A DNA stretch of 64,000 nucleotides from Rhizobium sp. 11515TR (lineage in GTDB: Bacteria > Pseudomonadota > Alphaproteobacteria > Rhizobiales > Rhizobiaceae), in NCBI RefSeq assembly GCF_002277895.1, contig NZ_CP022998.1, forward strand, positions 124,001-188,000, read 5' to 3'. The notes below the pieces were generated by a model. The model was not told the origin of the DNA. It did no database searches and was given only the letters and a program-made list of their open reading frames with translations. Numbering within the stretch: the stretch's first letter is position 1; every line of letters begins with the position of its first letter. A program made the position numbers and the translations under genes. Of this stretch, positions 45,316 through 54,143 are shown in pieces.

Positions 45316-47823
45316 ATGGCACCGCACAACGAGCACGATCACGGCCATCATGGCCACGGTCATCACCATCATCATGATGCCGACATTCAGGATGTGGTGA
45401 TCCGCGATCCCGTCTGCGGCATGACCGTCAATCCCGATGCTGGTAAGCCGTCGATGGATTATCACGGCCGTATTTTCCACTTCTGCAGCAATGGCTGCCG
45501 CGCAAAATTCGAGGCTGCACCGGAAAACTATCTCACAGCAAAAGATCCCGTCTGCGGTATGGTGGTCGATCGCGCCACCGCCCGCCATTTCATGAAGCAC
45601 GAGGGTGAGAAATTCTATTTCTGCTCAGCCAGCTGCAAGGCGAAGTTCGAAGCGGAGCCATCAGCTTATCTCGATGGCAACAGACCCGCGCCAAAGCCGG
45701 TGCCGAAAGGCACGCTCTATACCTGCCCGATGCACCCCGAGGTCATCAGCGCCCATCCCGGCGATTGCCCGAAATGCGGCATGGCGCTGGAGCCGATGGG
45801 TGTTCCCACGGCCGATGAAGGCCCGAACCCGGAACTTACCGATTTCACACGCCGGCTCTGGATCAGCGTCGCGCTGTCGCTGCTGCTGCTTGCCATCAGC
45901 ATGGGGCCGATGATCGGCCTGCCCATTCGCGACTGGATTGGCGAGCCGATCGCCACCTGGGTCGAGCTTGTCCTCGCAACGCCAGTCGTGCTTTGGGCGG
46001 CTCTTCCCTTCTTCCGCCGCGCCTGGAACTCGCTTGTCAACCGCAGCCCCAATATGTGGACACTGATCGGCCTCGGCGTCGGCACCGCCTATGTCTACAG
46101 CGTCATCGCCACGCTCGCCCCCGGCCTATTTCCCATGAGCTTCCGCGGGCACGGCGAGAGCGTGCCCGTCTATTTCGAAGCGGCGTCCGTCATCGTCGCG
46201 CTGGTCTTCGTCGGCCAGGTGCTGGAATTGAAGGCTCGCGAGCATACCGGCTCGGCCATTCGCGCCCTTCTCGATCTCGCGCCGAAAACGGCACGGAGGA
46301 TCGGCGCCAACGGCAGCGAAACCGATGTGCCCGTCGACGAGATCCAGGCCGGTGATCGGCTGCGCGTGCGCCCCGGCGAGCGCGTTCCCGTGGATGGCTC
46401 CATCATTGAGGGACAATCGACCATCGATGAATCGATGATCACAGGCGAGCCTCTGCCAGTCGAAAAAGCCAAGGGCGACGCCGTGACCGGCGGCACGATC
46501 AACAAAAACGGCGCGCTTATCATGCAGGCCGAGAAAGTCGGCGCCGAGACCACGCTCTCGCGTATCGTCGAGCTCGTTGCCAAAGCGCAGCGCTCACGTG
46601 CCCCTATCCAGACGATGGTCGATCGCGTCTCTGCCGTCTTTGTGCCGGCGGTTGTCGCAGCTGCCATCATCGCCTTCGCCGTCTGGGCATTCGTAGGGCC
46701 GGAGCCGCGGCTGGCGCATGCGTTGCTTGCAGCCGTCGCCGTGCTCATCATCGCCTGCCCCTGTGCGCTGGGGCTGGCAACGCCCATGTCGATCATGATC
46801 GCCACCGGTCGCGGCGCGCAGGAGGGCGTGCTGGTGCGCGATGCCGAAGCGCTCGAACGCTTCGCCAAGGTGGACACCCTCATCGTCGACAAGACGGGCA
46901 CGCTGACGGAAGGCAAACCGAACCTGACCGATATCGTCCCTGCGGCGGGCACAGACGAGGCACGCCTTCTCTCGCTCGCCGCCAGCCTGGAGCGCGGCTC
47001 CGAGCACCCGCTGGCTGAAGCCATCGTTGCCGGCGCCGAGGAGCGCAAGGCGCACTTCGTCGAGATCTCCGGCTTCTCGGCGGTAACTGGCAAAGGCGTC
47101 GAAGGCAGCGCTGACGACACGGCGATCGCGCTCGGCAATGCCGCTATGATGTCCGATCTTGACGTTTCGACCGACGCTTTGAAAGCCGAGACCGAGCGCC
47201 TGCGCGGCGAAGGCAAGACCGTCATGTTCGTCGCCATCGACAGGAAGCTGGCCGGCCTCGTCGCCGTCGCCGACCGGATCAAGCCGACCACGGCAGCCGC
47301 CATCAAGGCACTGCACGAAAGCGGTCTGACCATCGTCATGGCGACCGGCGATAACGGCAAGACCGCCACTGCCGTTGCGAAGCAGCTTGAGATCGACGAA
47401 GTGCGCGCCGACATGCTGCCGGAAGGCAAAAAGGCGCTGATCGACGAGTTACGCGCCAAAGGCCGCATCGTTGCCATGGCCGGCGACGGCGTCAACGACG
47501 CACCCGCGCTTGCATCAGCCGATGTCGGCATCGCCATGGGCACGGGCGCCGATGTCGCCATGGAAAATGCAGGCATCACGCTGGTGAAGGGCGATCTCAA
47601 CGGCATCGTCCGCGCCCGCCATCTCTCGGAAGCGACGATCCGCAACATCAAGCAGAACCTCGCCTTCGCCTTCGGCTACAATGCGCTCGGCGTGCCGCTC
47701 GCAGCCGGCGTGCTCTACCCGGTCTTCGGCCTGCTTCTATCGCCGATGATCGCTGCAGCCGCGATGAGCCTGTCCTCGGTCTCGGTCATCGGCAATGCAC
47801 TGAGGCTGAGATTGGCGAAATAG
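45316..47823 (+). CDS. copA: copper-translocating P1B-type ATPase with two YHS domains
   Basis: An 835-residue heavy-metal ATPase. The N-terminus is His-rich (7-21), then come two YHS domains (about 31-73 and 76-117, each with DPVCGM and a later FCS-x-x-C) and a metal-binding YTCPMHPEV segment (about 135-165). The membrane core has the ion site CPC at 481-483, phosphorylation Asp525 in DKTGTLTEG, and the hinge GDGVNDAP. This layout marks a Cu(I) or Cu/Ag exporter of the CopA/ActP-related group. The CueR-like promoter upstream supports copper induction. AAAGGAG precedes the ATG. Confidence 0.93.
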   Translation: MAPHNEHDHGHHGHGHHHHHDADIQDVVIRDPVCGMTVNPDAGKPSMDYHGRIFHFCSNGCRAKFEAAPENYLTAKDPVCGMVVDRATARHFMKHEGEKFYFCSASCKAKFEAEPSAYLDGNRPAPKPVPKGTLYTCPMHPEVISAHPGDCPKCGMALEPMGVPTADEGPNPELTDFTRRLWISVALSLLLLAISMGPMIGLPIRDWIGEPIATWVELVLATPVVLWAALPFFRRAWNSLVNRSPNMWTLIGLGVGTAYVYSVIATLAPGLFPMSFRGHGESVPVYFEAASVIVALVFVGQVLELKAREHTGSAIRALLDLAPKTARRIGANGSETDVPVDEIQAGDRLRVRPGERVPVDGSIIEGQSTIDESMITGEPLPVEKAKGDAVTGGTINKNGALIMQAEKVGAETTLSRIVELVAKAQRSRAPIQTMVDRVSAVFVPAVVAAAIIAFAVWAFVGPEPRLAHALLAAVAVLIIACPCALGLATPMSIMIATGRGAQEGVLVRDAEALERFAKVDTLIVDKTGTLTEGKPNLTDIVPAAGTDEARLLSLAASLERGSEHPLAEAIVAGAEERKAHFVEISGFSAVTGKGVEGSADDTAIALGNAAMMSDLDVSTDALKAETERLRGEGKTVMFVAIDRKLAGLVAVADRIKPTTAAAIKALHESGLTIVMATGDNGKTATAVAKQLEIDEVRADMLPEGKKALIDELRAKGRIVAMAGDGVNDAPALASADVGIAMGTGADVAMENAGITLVKGDLNGIVRARHLSEATIRNIKQNLAFAFGYNALGVPLAAGVLYPVFGLLLSPMIAAAAMSLSSVSVIGNALRLRLAK

Positions 47824-47832
47824 CGGGATTGC

Positions 47833-47966
47833 CCTTCTCCCCAGCGGGGAGAAGGTGCCGCCAGGCGGATGAGGGGGTGCCCGCCAAGACTACGAAAATC
47901 CATGAACTCAAATCGATAGCCCCCTCATCCGACCCTTCGGGCCACCTTCTCCCCAAGGGGAGAAGG
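47833..47966. repeat. paired RIME-type repeat (inverted units)
   Basis: Two related units face each other. CCTTCTCCCC-GGGGAGAAGG begins at 47833, followed by a GGATGAGGGGG edge; the mirror CCCCCTCATCC and CCTTCTCCCC-AGGGGAGAAGG end at 47966. They fill most of the gap between the ATPase and thiolase genes and can form large hairpins. Non-coding. Confidence 0.8.
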
Positions 47967-48037
47967 CTAGGAGGAGGGGCCACGCCGGCAGGCGCGGCAT
48001 CAATAGGCATGCCTGTCCAGCCGCTACATCACTACAG

Positions 48038-49228
48038 TCACCCAACCCGCTCCACAGCAATCGCCGTTGCCTCGCCGCCGCCGATGCAGAGCGCCGCAAC
48101 GCCCTTCCTCGCACCCTGACGCTCGAGCGCGTGCAGCAGCGTCACGAGGAGACGCGCCCCGGTGGCGCCGATGGGGTGGCCAAGCGCACATGCGCCGCCA
48201 TTGATGTTCAGACGATCGCGTGTAATGCCGAGCTCCTTGGCAGCTGCCATGGCGACAACGGCGAAGGCCTCGTTGATCTCGAAGAGATCGACATCGCCGA
48301 TCTTCCAGCCCGTCTTGTCGAGCAGCTTGCGGATCGCCGGGATCGGCGCGGTCGTATACCAGGCAGGCTCCTGAGAATGCGTGGCGTGCGCCTTGATTTC
48401 GGCAAGGATCGGCAATCCCTCTCGCTCGGCAAGCGAGCGGCGCGTCAGAATGAGCGCGGCCGCGCCATCGGCATTGGCCGAAGCACTGGCAGCCGTAATC
48501 GTGCCATCCTTGCGGAAGGCGGGCTTCAGCGTCGGGATTTTTTCCGGCGAGACCTTTTGCGGATGCTCGTCCTTGGCGATGGTGACCGGAGCGCCTTTCG
48601 CCATCACCGAAACCGGGGTGATCTCGGCTTCGAAAGCGCCGTTCTCCGTTGCGGCACGGGCGCGCGATAAAGTCTCGACCGCATAGGCATCCTGATCCTC
48701 GCGGCTGAACTGATAGGCCTCGACTGCCAGCTCGCCGAAATCGCCCATGGAACGGCCCTTCTCATAGGCATCCTCGAGCCCGTCGAGCATCATGTGGTCG
48801 AAGATGCGATCGTGGCCCATGCGGTAACCACCGCGCGCCTTAGCCAGCAGATAAGGCGCATTCGACATCGATTCCATGCCGCCGGCAATCGCGATCGAGG
48901 CCGAGCCGGCGAGAAGCAGGTCATGCGCCAGCATGGTGGCCTTCATGCCGGAGCCGCAGACCTTGTTGATGGTGGTGGCGCCGACAGCATCCGGCAGGCC
49001 AGCCCCGCGCGCAGCCTGCCGGGCCGGCGCCTGTCCCTGCCCCGCTGGCAGAACGCAGCCGAACAGAACTTCATCCACTCTCTCCGCCGAAAGACCGGCA
49101 CGCGCAAGCGCCGCGCGGATGACATGCGCGCCCAACTCGTGCGCCTGCAAGGGCGAGAGATCTCCCTGGAAACGGCCAAGGGGCGTGCGAGTGGCGGAAA
49201 CGATGACGATGGGATCGGTAGCGGACAT
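48038..49228 (-). CDS. acetyl-CoA C-acetyltransferase (thiolase)
   Basis: A 396-residue biosynthetic-type thiolase. The first active Cys is in KVCGSGMKA, the His is in GGACALGHPIGATGAR, and the second Cys is in AALCIGGGEA. It joins two acetyl-CoA into acetoacetyl-CoA, or the reverse, in acetoacetate or polyhydroxybutyrate metabolism. No PhaB or CoA-transferase gene is adjacent. GAGGAGATG precedes ATG 49228, and a 22-bp palindrome lies 51 bp upstream. Confidence 0.93.
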   Translation of the reverse strand: MSATDPIVIVSATRTPLGRFQGDLSPLQAHELGAHVIRAALARAGLSAERVDEVLFGCVLPAGQGQAPARQAARGAGLPDAVGATTINKVCGSGMKATMLAHDLLLAGSASIAIAGGMESMSNAPYLLAKARGGYRMGHDRIFDHMMLDGLEDAYEKGRSMGDFGELAVEAYQFSREDQDAYAVETLSRARAATENGAFEAEITPVSVMAKGAPVTIAKDEHPQKVSPEKIPTLKPAFRKDGTITAASASANADGAAALILTRRSLAEREGLPILAEIKAHATHSQEPAWYTTAPIPAIRKLLDKTGWKIGDVDLFEINEAFAVVAMAAAKELGITRDRLNINGGACALGHPIGATGARLLVTLLHALERQGARKGVAALCIGGGEATAIAVERVG

Positions 49229-49278
49229 GACATCTCCTCACGGACAGCAAACCATATCTTCGGACCACTCCTATCACG

Positions 49279-49300
49279 TTAGATGATGATCGTCATCTAA
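49279..49300. promoter_or_regulatory. 22-bp palindrome upstream of the thiolase gene
   Basis: TTAGATGA (49279-49286) and TCATCTAA (49293-49300) are perfect complements around a six-base centre. It lies 51-72 bp before the thiolase ATG and 94 bp before the VapB-like ATG. Probably a dimeric repressor site for one of these two genes. Confidence 0.5.
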
Positions 49301-49394
49301 ATATCGCAGGAAAGGGATGCAATCACCGGCGGATATGATTGCCCTCACCATGTACGGAGCTTAAGGATATCCATAGGATTTGAAGGGATATTCC

Positions 49395-49622
49395 ATGCCG
49401 CTTTACATCAAGGACGATGCCATAGACCGATTGGCGCGCCGCTACCAGGCGCTGACCAAGGCAGCCACCAAGACGGAAGCCGTGCGGCTTGCCTTGCAGA
49501 AGGCGCTGGATGAGGAGCTGACCAAACCGGCCCTTGCCGACGTCGCCGTGGCTTTCTGCCGCAATCTCAAACAGAAGGCCATCGCCAAAAGCGAAAGCGC
49601 CGGCATAGCGGAAGAGATTTGA
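49395..49622 (+). CDS. vapB: VapB-like antitoxin (Rv0623/PSK type)
   Basis: A 75-residue antitoxin with the Rv0623-like transcription-factor pattern (IKDDAIDRLARRYQALTKAA; KTEAVRLALQKAL): DNA-binding N-terminus and toxin-binding acidic tail. Its stop overlaps the toxin ATG (TGATG). GGATAT occurs three times upstream in direct orientation (49331, 49365, 49386), a likely autoregulation region. ATG 49395 is preferred to a start five codons earlier, as it gives the family's MPLYIKDD beginning. Confidence 0.85.
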   Translation: MPLYIKDDAIDRLARRYQALTKAATKTEAVRLALQKALDEELTKPALADVAVAFCRNLKQKAIAKSESAGIAEEI

Positions 49623-50017
49623 TGTTTATCGACGCTTCAGTGCTGTCGGCGATGATGACCAACGAGGAGGAGGCGCGCGCCTTTGCCATCCGCATGCAGC
49701 CGGCAACCGCGCGAATGACCTCGCCGCTTGTCGCAGCAAATACCGCAATCCTTGTCTCCGATAGTTTAGGATTGTCGCCGACCGAGGCCGGCGAAGCTGT
49801 CCGCATGTTTCTGCAGCTCATGAACATTCAGCTGCTTGCGGTGCCGCCCCGCGCCGCCGCATTGGCAACGGAAGCTTACGAGCGCTATGGCCAAGGCGCC
49901 CATGCGGCACACCTCAGCCTTGATGATTGCATGAGCTATGCCTGCGCTCGCTATTATCGCCAGCCGCTATTGTCGAAAAGCGACCGGTTCAAGCAGACGG
50001 ATATCGAACTGGCTTAA
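49622..50017 (+). CDS. vapC: VapC-like PIN-domain toxin
   Basis: A 131-residue PIN ribonuclease with the first acidic residue Asp4 (MFIDASVLSAM), a central NEEEARAF segment, and the second acidic site in LSLDDCMSYA. The family cleaves tRNA or rRNA when freed from the antitoxin encoded immediately upstream. The ATG shares its A with the antitoxin stop. All PIN acidic positions seem present, so it should be active. Confidence 0.88.
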   Translation: MFIDASVLSAMMTNEEEARAFAIRMQPATARMTSPLVAANTAILVSDSLGLSPTEAGEAVRMFLQLMNIQLLAVPPRAAALATEAYERYGQGAHAAHLSLDDCMSYACARYYRQPLLSKSDRFKQTDIELA

Positions 50018-50040
50018 GACCAGCTCGAGCCATCACGCCG

Positions 50041-50346
50041 TTACGGGCAAAGCGAAGCGGAGCCCGCACTATAGGTGCTCGAACGAGCGCCGACGGAGTT
50101 GGGGGCAGCGGCGCATTGCAGACGGGAAATGGAGTCGCCGGCGCGGATCGGGCCAGTCACGGACGGGTCGGTGTTGATGGTGCCATCCGGGAGAATTGCA
50201 TCCTTCGAATGGTCGACGCTGCCGACATCGGCCTGGAACGCCTCGACATTGACGCGCTTAGGATGATGCTTGTGCACCTGCTCGGCCATGGCGGCGCTGG
50301 ACATGCCGACGATGAGAGCAGAGATAGCGAGGGTTCTGAGCAGCAT
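50041..50346 (-). CDS. small secreted protein, function unknown
   Basis: A 101-residue protein with a signal peptide (about 1-21, cleavage near SSAAMA) and a short mature domain with a basic HKHHPKR stretch at its start. I do not recognise a family; a metal-binding or cell-envelope role would be a guess. CAGGAGG lies before ATG 50344-50346. It converges with the VapC toxin gene, 23 bp between stops. Confidence 0.6.
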   Translation of the reverse strand: MLLRTLAISALIVGMSSAAMAEQVHKHHPKRVNVEAFQADVGSVDHSKDAILPDGTINTDPSVTGPIRAGDSISRLQCAAAPNSVGARSSTYSAGSASLCP

Positions 50347-50448
50347 GGGACTGCCTCCTGTGGGAGTTGACGCGGATTTCATATGGGAACCGGCAGGCCA
50401 TTTTACAGCGGCTTGCCTGTCAATATCGTTAAGAATTTGAAGGTTTGA

Positions 50449-51888
50449 TCAGGTCTTCACTTTATGGCGGGATACCTCTGCGCCGGCATCATGCGGCAGG
50501 CTGATAAAACGCAATGCGGAGATGCCACCGATAAGGCCAATGATGAGGAAAGCCCAGCGAAAATCGATGAGCGAGAGCGTTTCCCCACCATGAATCGTGC
50601 GCGAGAGATTGAGAACGGCGGCAGCGACGGCAACGCCAAGCAGCAGCGAAATCTGCTGCAGCATGCTCGACAACGTCGAGGCGGAGCTGCGCTGCGCGGC
50701 ATGGATATCGGCAAACCCGAGCGTATTCAGCGCCGTGAAGTTCATCGAACGCGACAGACCGGCGATGAATAGCAGACAATATATCAACGCGTCTGGCGTC
50801 GATGGAGACAGAAACGCGCATCCGGCAATGCTGGCCGACGAGATCAGCCCATTGACGATGAGCACGTTGCGGAAACCGAAAATCCTCAGCATCTGCGTCG
50901 TGATCGCCTTCATGCCGAGATTGCCGGCGAAATAGAACAGCAGATAGGTGCCGGCATCGATCGCCGTACGACCGAAACCGACCTGAAAGAGCAGCGGGAT
51001 CAGGAACGGCGTCGCGTTGATCGCCACACGGCTCGCCGTACCGGCCGAAAGCGTCGACATGGCGAAGGTCTGCACCTTGAAGGCGGAGAGATCGAGCAAG
51101 GGCGCATCGACCGTCATGAAATGCCGGGTGGCGATGACGGAGAAGACCACGCCTGCAGCGATCAACCCAATGCTGACCGCCAGCCCCGTCGTGCCCTGCA
51201 CCACGAATTCGAGGCCGGCAAGCAGGAAGGTCAACCCCGCCGCCGATTGCAGGAAGCCGATGAAATCGAGGCGGGCGACCTTTTCCTCCCGCTGATCCGG
51301 CACGAAGCGCAGGACGAGACCAAGGCCGATAATGCCGATCGGGATATTGATCAGGAAATTCCAATGCCAGCTGAGGTAGGTGGTGATGAAGCTGCCAAGC
51401 ACCGGGCCGATGACAGGAGCGGTCAGCGCCGGCCAGGTGATCATCGACATCGCATGCACCAGATCGGATTTGCGAGCATTCTTCAACACGATGATGCGTC
51501 CCACGGGCGTCATCAGCGCGCTGCCGATGCCTTGAACGGCACGGGCAATGATGAACTCGGTCAAATTGCCCGAGAGGCCGCAAAACAGCGATGCCACAGT
51601 GAAGATCGTAATCGACGCCAGGAACACTCGCCGCGCGCCATAGCGATCGCCGGCCCAGCCGGCCAGCGGCACGAAGGCGGCCATGGTCAGCAGATAGACC
51701 GTGATGCCGATGCTCATCGACACCGGCTCGACGCCGAAGGTTTTCGCCATCTGCGGCAGCGATGTCGTGACGATGGTGCCGTCGAGGATCTGCATGAAGA
51801 AGGAGACGGCGACGACAAAGGCGATGATGCGGGACTGCCGGCCGAAACTTGCTTCGGAAGGCTCTTCTATGGTCCTGGCAACGGTCAT
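50449..51888 (-). CDS. MFS transporter, DHA2 (EmrB/QacA-like) drug efflux
   Basis: A 479-residue membrane protein with fourteen predicted helices. The DHA2 motifs are visible: ILDGTIVTTSLP in TM1, GWAGDRYGARRVF (motif A), and the motif C region ALTAPVIGPVLGS. It exports cationic or hydrophobic drugs by proton antiport. I chose ATG 51886-51888 (MTVARTIEE) because it gives the usual short cytosolic N-terminus; none of the candidate starts has a strong ribosome site. No EmrA-type adaptor is adjacent. The gap 51889-52080 has nothing recognisable. Confidence 0.9.
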   Translation of the reverse strand: MTVARTIEEPSEASFGRQSRIIAFVVAVSFFMQILDGTIVTTSLPQMAKTFGVEPVSMSIGITVYLLTMAAFVPLAGWAGDRYGARRVFLASITIFTVASLFCGLSGNLTEFIIARAVQGIGSALMTPVGRIIVLKNARKSDLVHAMSMITWPALTAPVIGPVLGSFITTYLSWHWNFLINIPIGIIGLGLVLRFVPDQREEKVARLDFIGFLQSAAGLTFLLAGLEFVVQGTTGLAVSIGLIAAGVVFSVIATRHFMTVDAPLLDLSAFKVQTFAMSTLSAGTASRVAINATPFLIPLLFQVGFGRTAIDAGTYLLFYFAGNLGMKAITTQMLRIFGFRNVLIVNGLISSASIAGCAFLSPSTPDALIYCLLFIAGLSRSMNFTALNTLGFADIHAAQRSSASTLSSMLQQISLLLGVAVAAAVLNLSRTIHGGETLSLIDFRWAFLIIGLIGGISALRFISLPHDAGAEVSRHKVKT

Positions 51889-52080
51889 GAGATGAAATTT
51901 CGGAGATTGGCGTTCAAAGGAGCCGTGCATGCCGGCCGTAATCATACGATCATTGAATACGCCCATGACGGCGGCTTGCAAAGCCACAAACCCAGCCGTC
52001 GCCATCAAAAATTGACACGGTGACATAAGAACCGCGATTCCAGAGAGCCAGGCCACCTCACCCGCAAGGCGCCGGGAGCG

Positions 52081-52743
52081 TCAATCGTCCGAGTAACGCT
52101 GCTCCCGCCACGGATCACCATACATGTGGTAGCCGTTCTTCTCCCAGAAGCCGGCCCTGTCCGCACCGATGAGCTCGATGCGGTTCAGCCATTTGGCGCT
52201 CTTCCAGAAGTAAAGATGCGGCACGACGAGGCGCATCGGGCCGCCATGTTCGACTGTCAGCGGCTGGCCTTCCCAGGCGGTCGCGAGGATCGCATCCTCG
52301 GCAGCGAAATCAGCAAGCGGCAGGTTGGTGGTATAGCCGTCATAGCTCGTCAGCAACACGTGCTGTGCCTCGGCCGTCGGCATGGCGAGATCGAGGAGAT
52401 CACGCGTCGAAACCCCTTCCCAGCGATTGTCGTAGCGCGACCAAGTCGTCACGCAATGGATATCACTGACACGGGTGCTTTGCTCGATCGCCTGGAAAGC
52501 GGCCCAATCCAAGTTGAGCCGATTTTCCACGAAGCCGATCACATCGAGCCGCCAACTCGACAGAGAAATCTGTGGCTGCACGCCGAGATCGAGCACCGGC
52601 CAGTTCTTGACGAGATGCTGCCCCGGTGGCAGCCGCTCTGTTTCGGGCCGGCTGACGCGCCCCGTCAGAAACTTGCCTTTCGCCGCCCAGCGGCGCTTGG
52701 ATGTTGTGAGCTTGCTATCGGCGGGGATCTGATCGTCGCTCAT
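52081..52743 (-). CDS. sulfite-oxidase-like molybdopterin oxidoreductase (YuiH type)
   Basis: A 220-residue catalytic domain of the sulfite oxidase family, without cytochrome or dimerisation domains. The Mo ligand Cys is in HCVTTWSRYDNRWEG, and GGPMRLVVPHLYFWKSAKW is the conserved C-terminal pterin segment. No Tat signal is present, so it appears cytosolic, unlike MsrP (YedY). Substrate unknown; sulfoxides, nitro compounds or sulfite are candidates. GAGGAT precedes ATG 52743. Confidence 0.88.
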   Translation of the reverse strand: MSDDQIPADSKLTTSKRRWAAKGKFLTGRVSRPETERLPPGQHLVKNWPVLDLGVQPQISLSSWRLDVIGFVENRLNLDWAAFQAIEQSTRVSDIHCVTTWSRYDNRWEGVSTRDLLDLAMPTAEAQHVLLTSYDGYTTNLPLADFAAEDAILATAWEGQPLTVEHGGPMRLVVPHLYFWKSAKWLNRIELIGADRAGFWEKNGYHMYGDPWREQRYSDD

Positions 52744-52823
52744 GCCGGTATCCTCTTTCTACTAGACAGAAATAGGATGACCGAGCTGGGCGGGTGTCAA
52801 GTCAAGGAACAGCAGATAGCCGA

Positions 52824-53402
52824 CTATATTGCCGCGATGGCGATATGGAACAGCTGCGCCTTGCCCGAGATCGAGTGCCGCCCGGCGCTGTCGTTGGAAA
52901 TCAAAAGGCAATCGCCCACGGCAAGCGCCATGCCATCGACCTTGGCATTGCCTCGATGACAAAGAACCAGATTGGTCCCGATCTCGAAAGCGATCTCCCT
53001 ATGTCCATCTATAGCAACACGCCGCACGGAATGCGTAAAACAGTCCCGCCGCGTCATGACATTGAGATCGGTGATCGTGCCATCGATCAATGTCGCCGAG
53101 GTTGGTGCATCGGCAGCAAAGGGCAGCGGCTCGCTTGCCTGTGTGAGACGTTCAGGCGCGCGGCCCTCGATGAAGAGCGTCATGCCTTCGCCATCGAGAA
53201 TGGATAGCGTGCGATCTATGCCGGGAAAGACCGAGAACGGCCCGTCCGTGGCAACGGTCGCCATGCTGACGCGCCAGTCGAAGTCGGCAAGCACGGCGCC
53301 CTCTGGCGAAACGGCGATCTCCACCGTTTCCCCGCCGCCGTTTTTCCAGGGCATACGACGGTGACTATCGCTGCGGAGAAGCGTGATTTTCGGCATTGCC
53401 AT
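52824..53402 (-). CDS. hutD: HutD family protein
   Basis: A 192-residue cupin-fold protein with the HutD pattern (RMPWKNGGGETVEI; DWRVSMATVATDGPFSVFPG IDRTL region). HutD is associated with hut genes and is thought to buffer histidine-utilisation flux, perhaps by binding formimidoylglutamate or urocanate. It is read away from the hut genes, with a toxin-antitoxin pair between it and hutU (53478-54124). An ATG at 53396 is a second possible start. Confidence 0.88.
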   Translation of the reverse strand: MAMPKITLLRSDSHRRMPWKNGGGETVEIAVSPEGAVLADFDWRVSMATVATDGPFSVFPGIDRTLSILDGEGMTLFIEGRAPERLTQASEPLPFAADAPTSATLIDGTITDLNVMTRRDCFTHSVRRVAIDGHREIAFEIGTNLVLCHRGNAKVDGMALAVGDCLLISNDSAGRHSISGKAQLFHIAIAAI

Positions 53403-53437
53403 CTATTCTTGTCCCATCATTGCAATTCGATTGAGGG

Positions 53438-53464
53438 TAAACTAAGTTTAGTGGACTAAGTCCA
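53438..53464. promoter_or_regulatory. twin 13-bp palindromes before the Phd/VapC operon
   Basis: TAAACTAAGTTTA (53438-53450) and TGGACTAAGTCCA (53452-53464) are each perfect 5-bp-arm palindromes around TAA and share the core ACTAAGT, with centres 14 bp apart. They end 13 bp before the antitoxin ATG, so they probably bind the Phd-type antitoxin for autorepression. Confidence 0.75.
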
Positions 53465-53477
53465 TTCGGAGCCTGCT

Positions 53478-53741
53478 ATGGAAACTGTCAATATTCACGA
53501 GGCGAAGACGCATTTGTCGCGGCTGATCGAAAAAGCCGCCAAGGGCGAAGCTTTCATTATCGCCAAGGCAGGCAAGCCGATGGTGAAGGTCATACCCATC
53601 GAAGAGAAAGAGGCGCCAAAGAAGCGGCGTATCGGTTTCATGAAAGGCGAGATCGTGGTTCCGGACGATTTCGACACCATGATGGCTGATGAAATCGAGG
53701 AGATGTTCTACGGCAATCGAGACGACATCAGCAAGAAATGA
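53478..53741 (+). CDS. Phd/YefM-family antitoxin
   Basis: An 87-residue antitoxin with the Phd/YefM N-terminus (VNIHEAKTHLSRLIEKAAKG; EAFIIAKAGKPMVKV) that binds DNA as a dimer, and an acidic tail (DEIEEMFYGNRDD) that occupies the toxin site. GGAG precedes the ATG. Its stop overlaps the toxin start (ATGA). The twin palindromes just upstream are its likely operator. Confidence 0.9.
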   Translation: METVNIHEAKTHLSRLIEKAAKGEAFIIAKAGKPMVKVIPIEEKEAPKKRRIGFMKGEIVVPDDFDTMMADEIEEMFYGNRDDISKK

Positions 53742-54124
53742 GATTTCTCCTTGATACGCATATCCTCATATGGGCGGCGGGTGATATCGCACTTCTCTCG
53801 CAGGAGGTGAGAGCGCTCATCGATAACGACGAAAACGAGCTCCTCTTTAGCCCTGCAAATATTTGGGAAGTCGCGATCAAACACGGTTCGGGGCGAAGCG
53901 ATTTTCATACCGACCCATTTCGGCTGCGTTATAAGCTAATGGAGGCCGGCTACAAAGAGCTGCCGATCATCAGCGAGCACACGATCGCAATTGCGGGGCT
54001 TCCACCTCTTCACAAAGATCCATTCGATCGCATTTTGATCGCTCAGGCTATTGTCGAAGGCATTCCGTTGATCACCGTCGACGAAACCATCTTGCGTTAT
54101 CCCGGCCTCAATCGAAAATACTGA
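53738..54124 (+). CDS. PIN-domain toxin (VapC/COG3744 type)
   Basis: A 128-residue PIN ribonuclease: LLDTHILIWAAGD (first acidic site Asp6), NIWEVAIKHGSG (second, Glu) and HKDPFDRILIAQA (third, Asp), then VDETI near the end. All four PIN acidic positions can be seen. It pairs with the Phd-type antitoxin overlapping its start. It is the second toxin-antitoxin module within about 5 kb. It converges with hutU, with 19 bp between stops. Confidence 0.9.
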   Translation: MRFLLDTHILIWAAGDIALLSQEVRALIDNDENELLFSPANIWEVAIKHGSGRSDFHTDPFRLRYKLMEAGYKELPIISEHTIAIAGLPPLHKDPFDRILIAQAIVEGIPLITVDETILRYPGLNRKY

Positions 54125-54143
54125 GGCCGGGAAGCGCGTCTCA

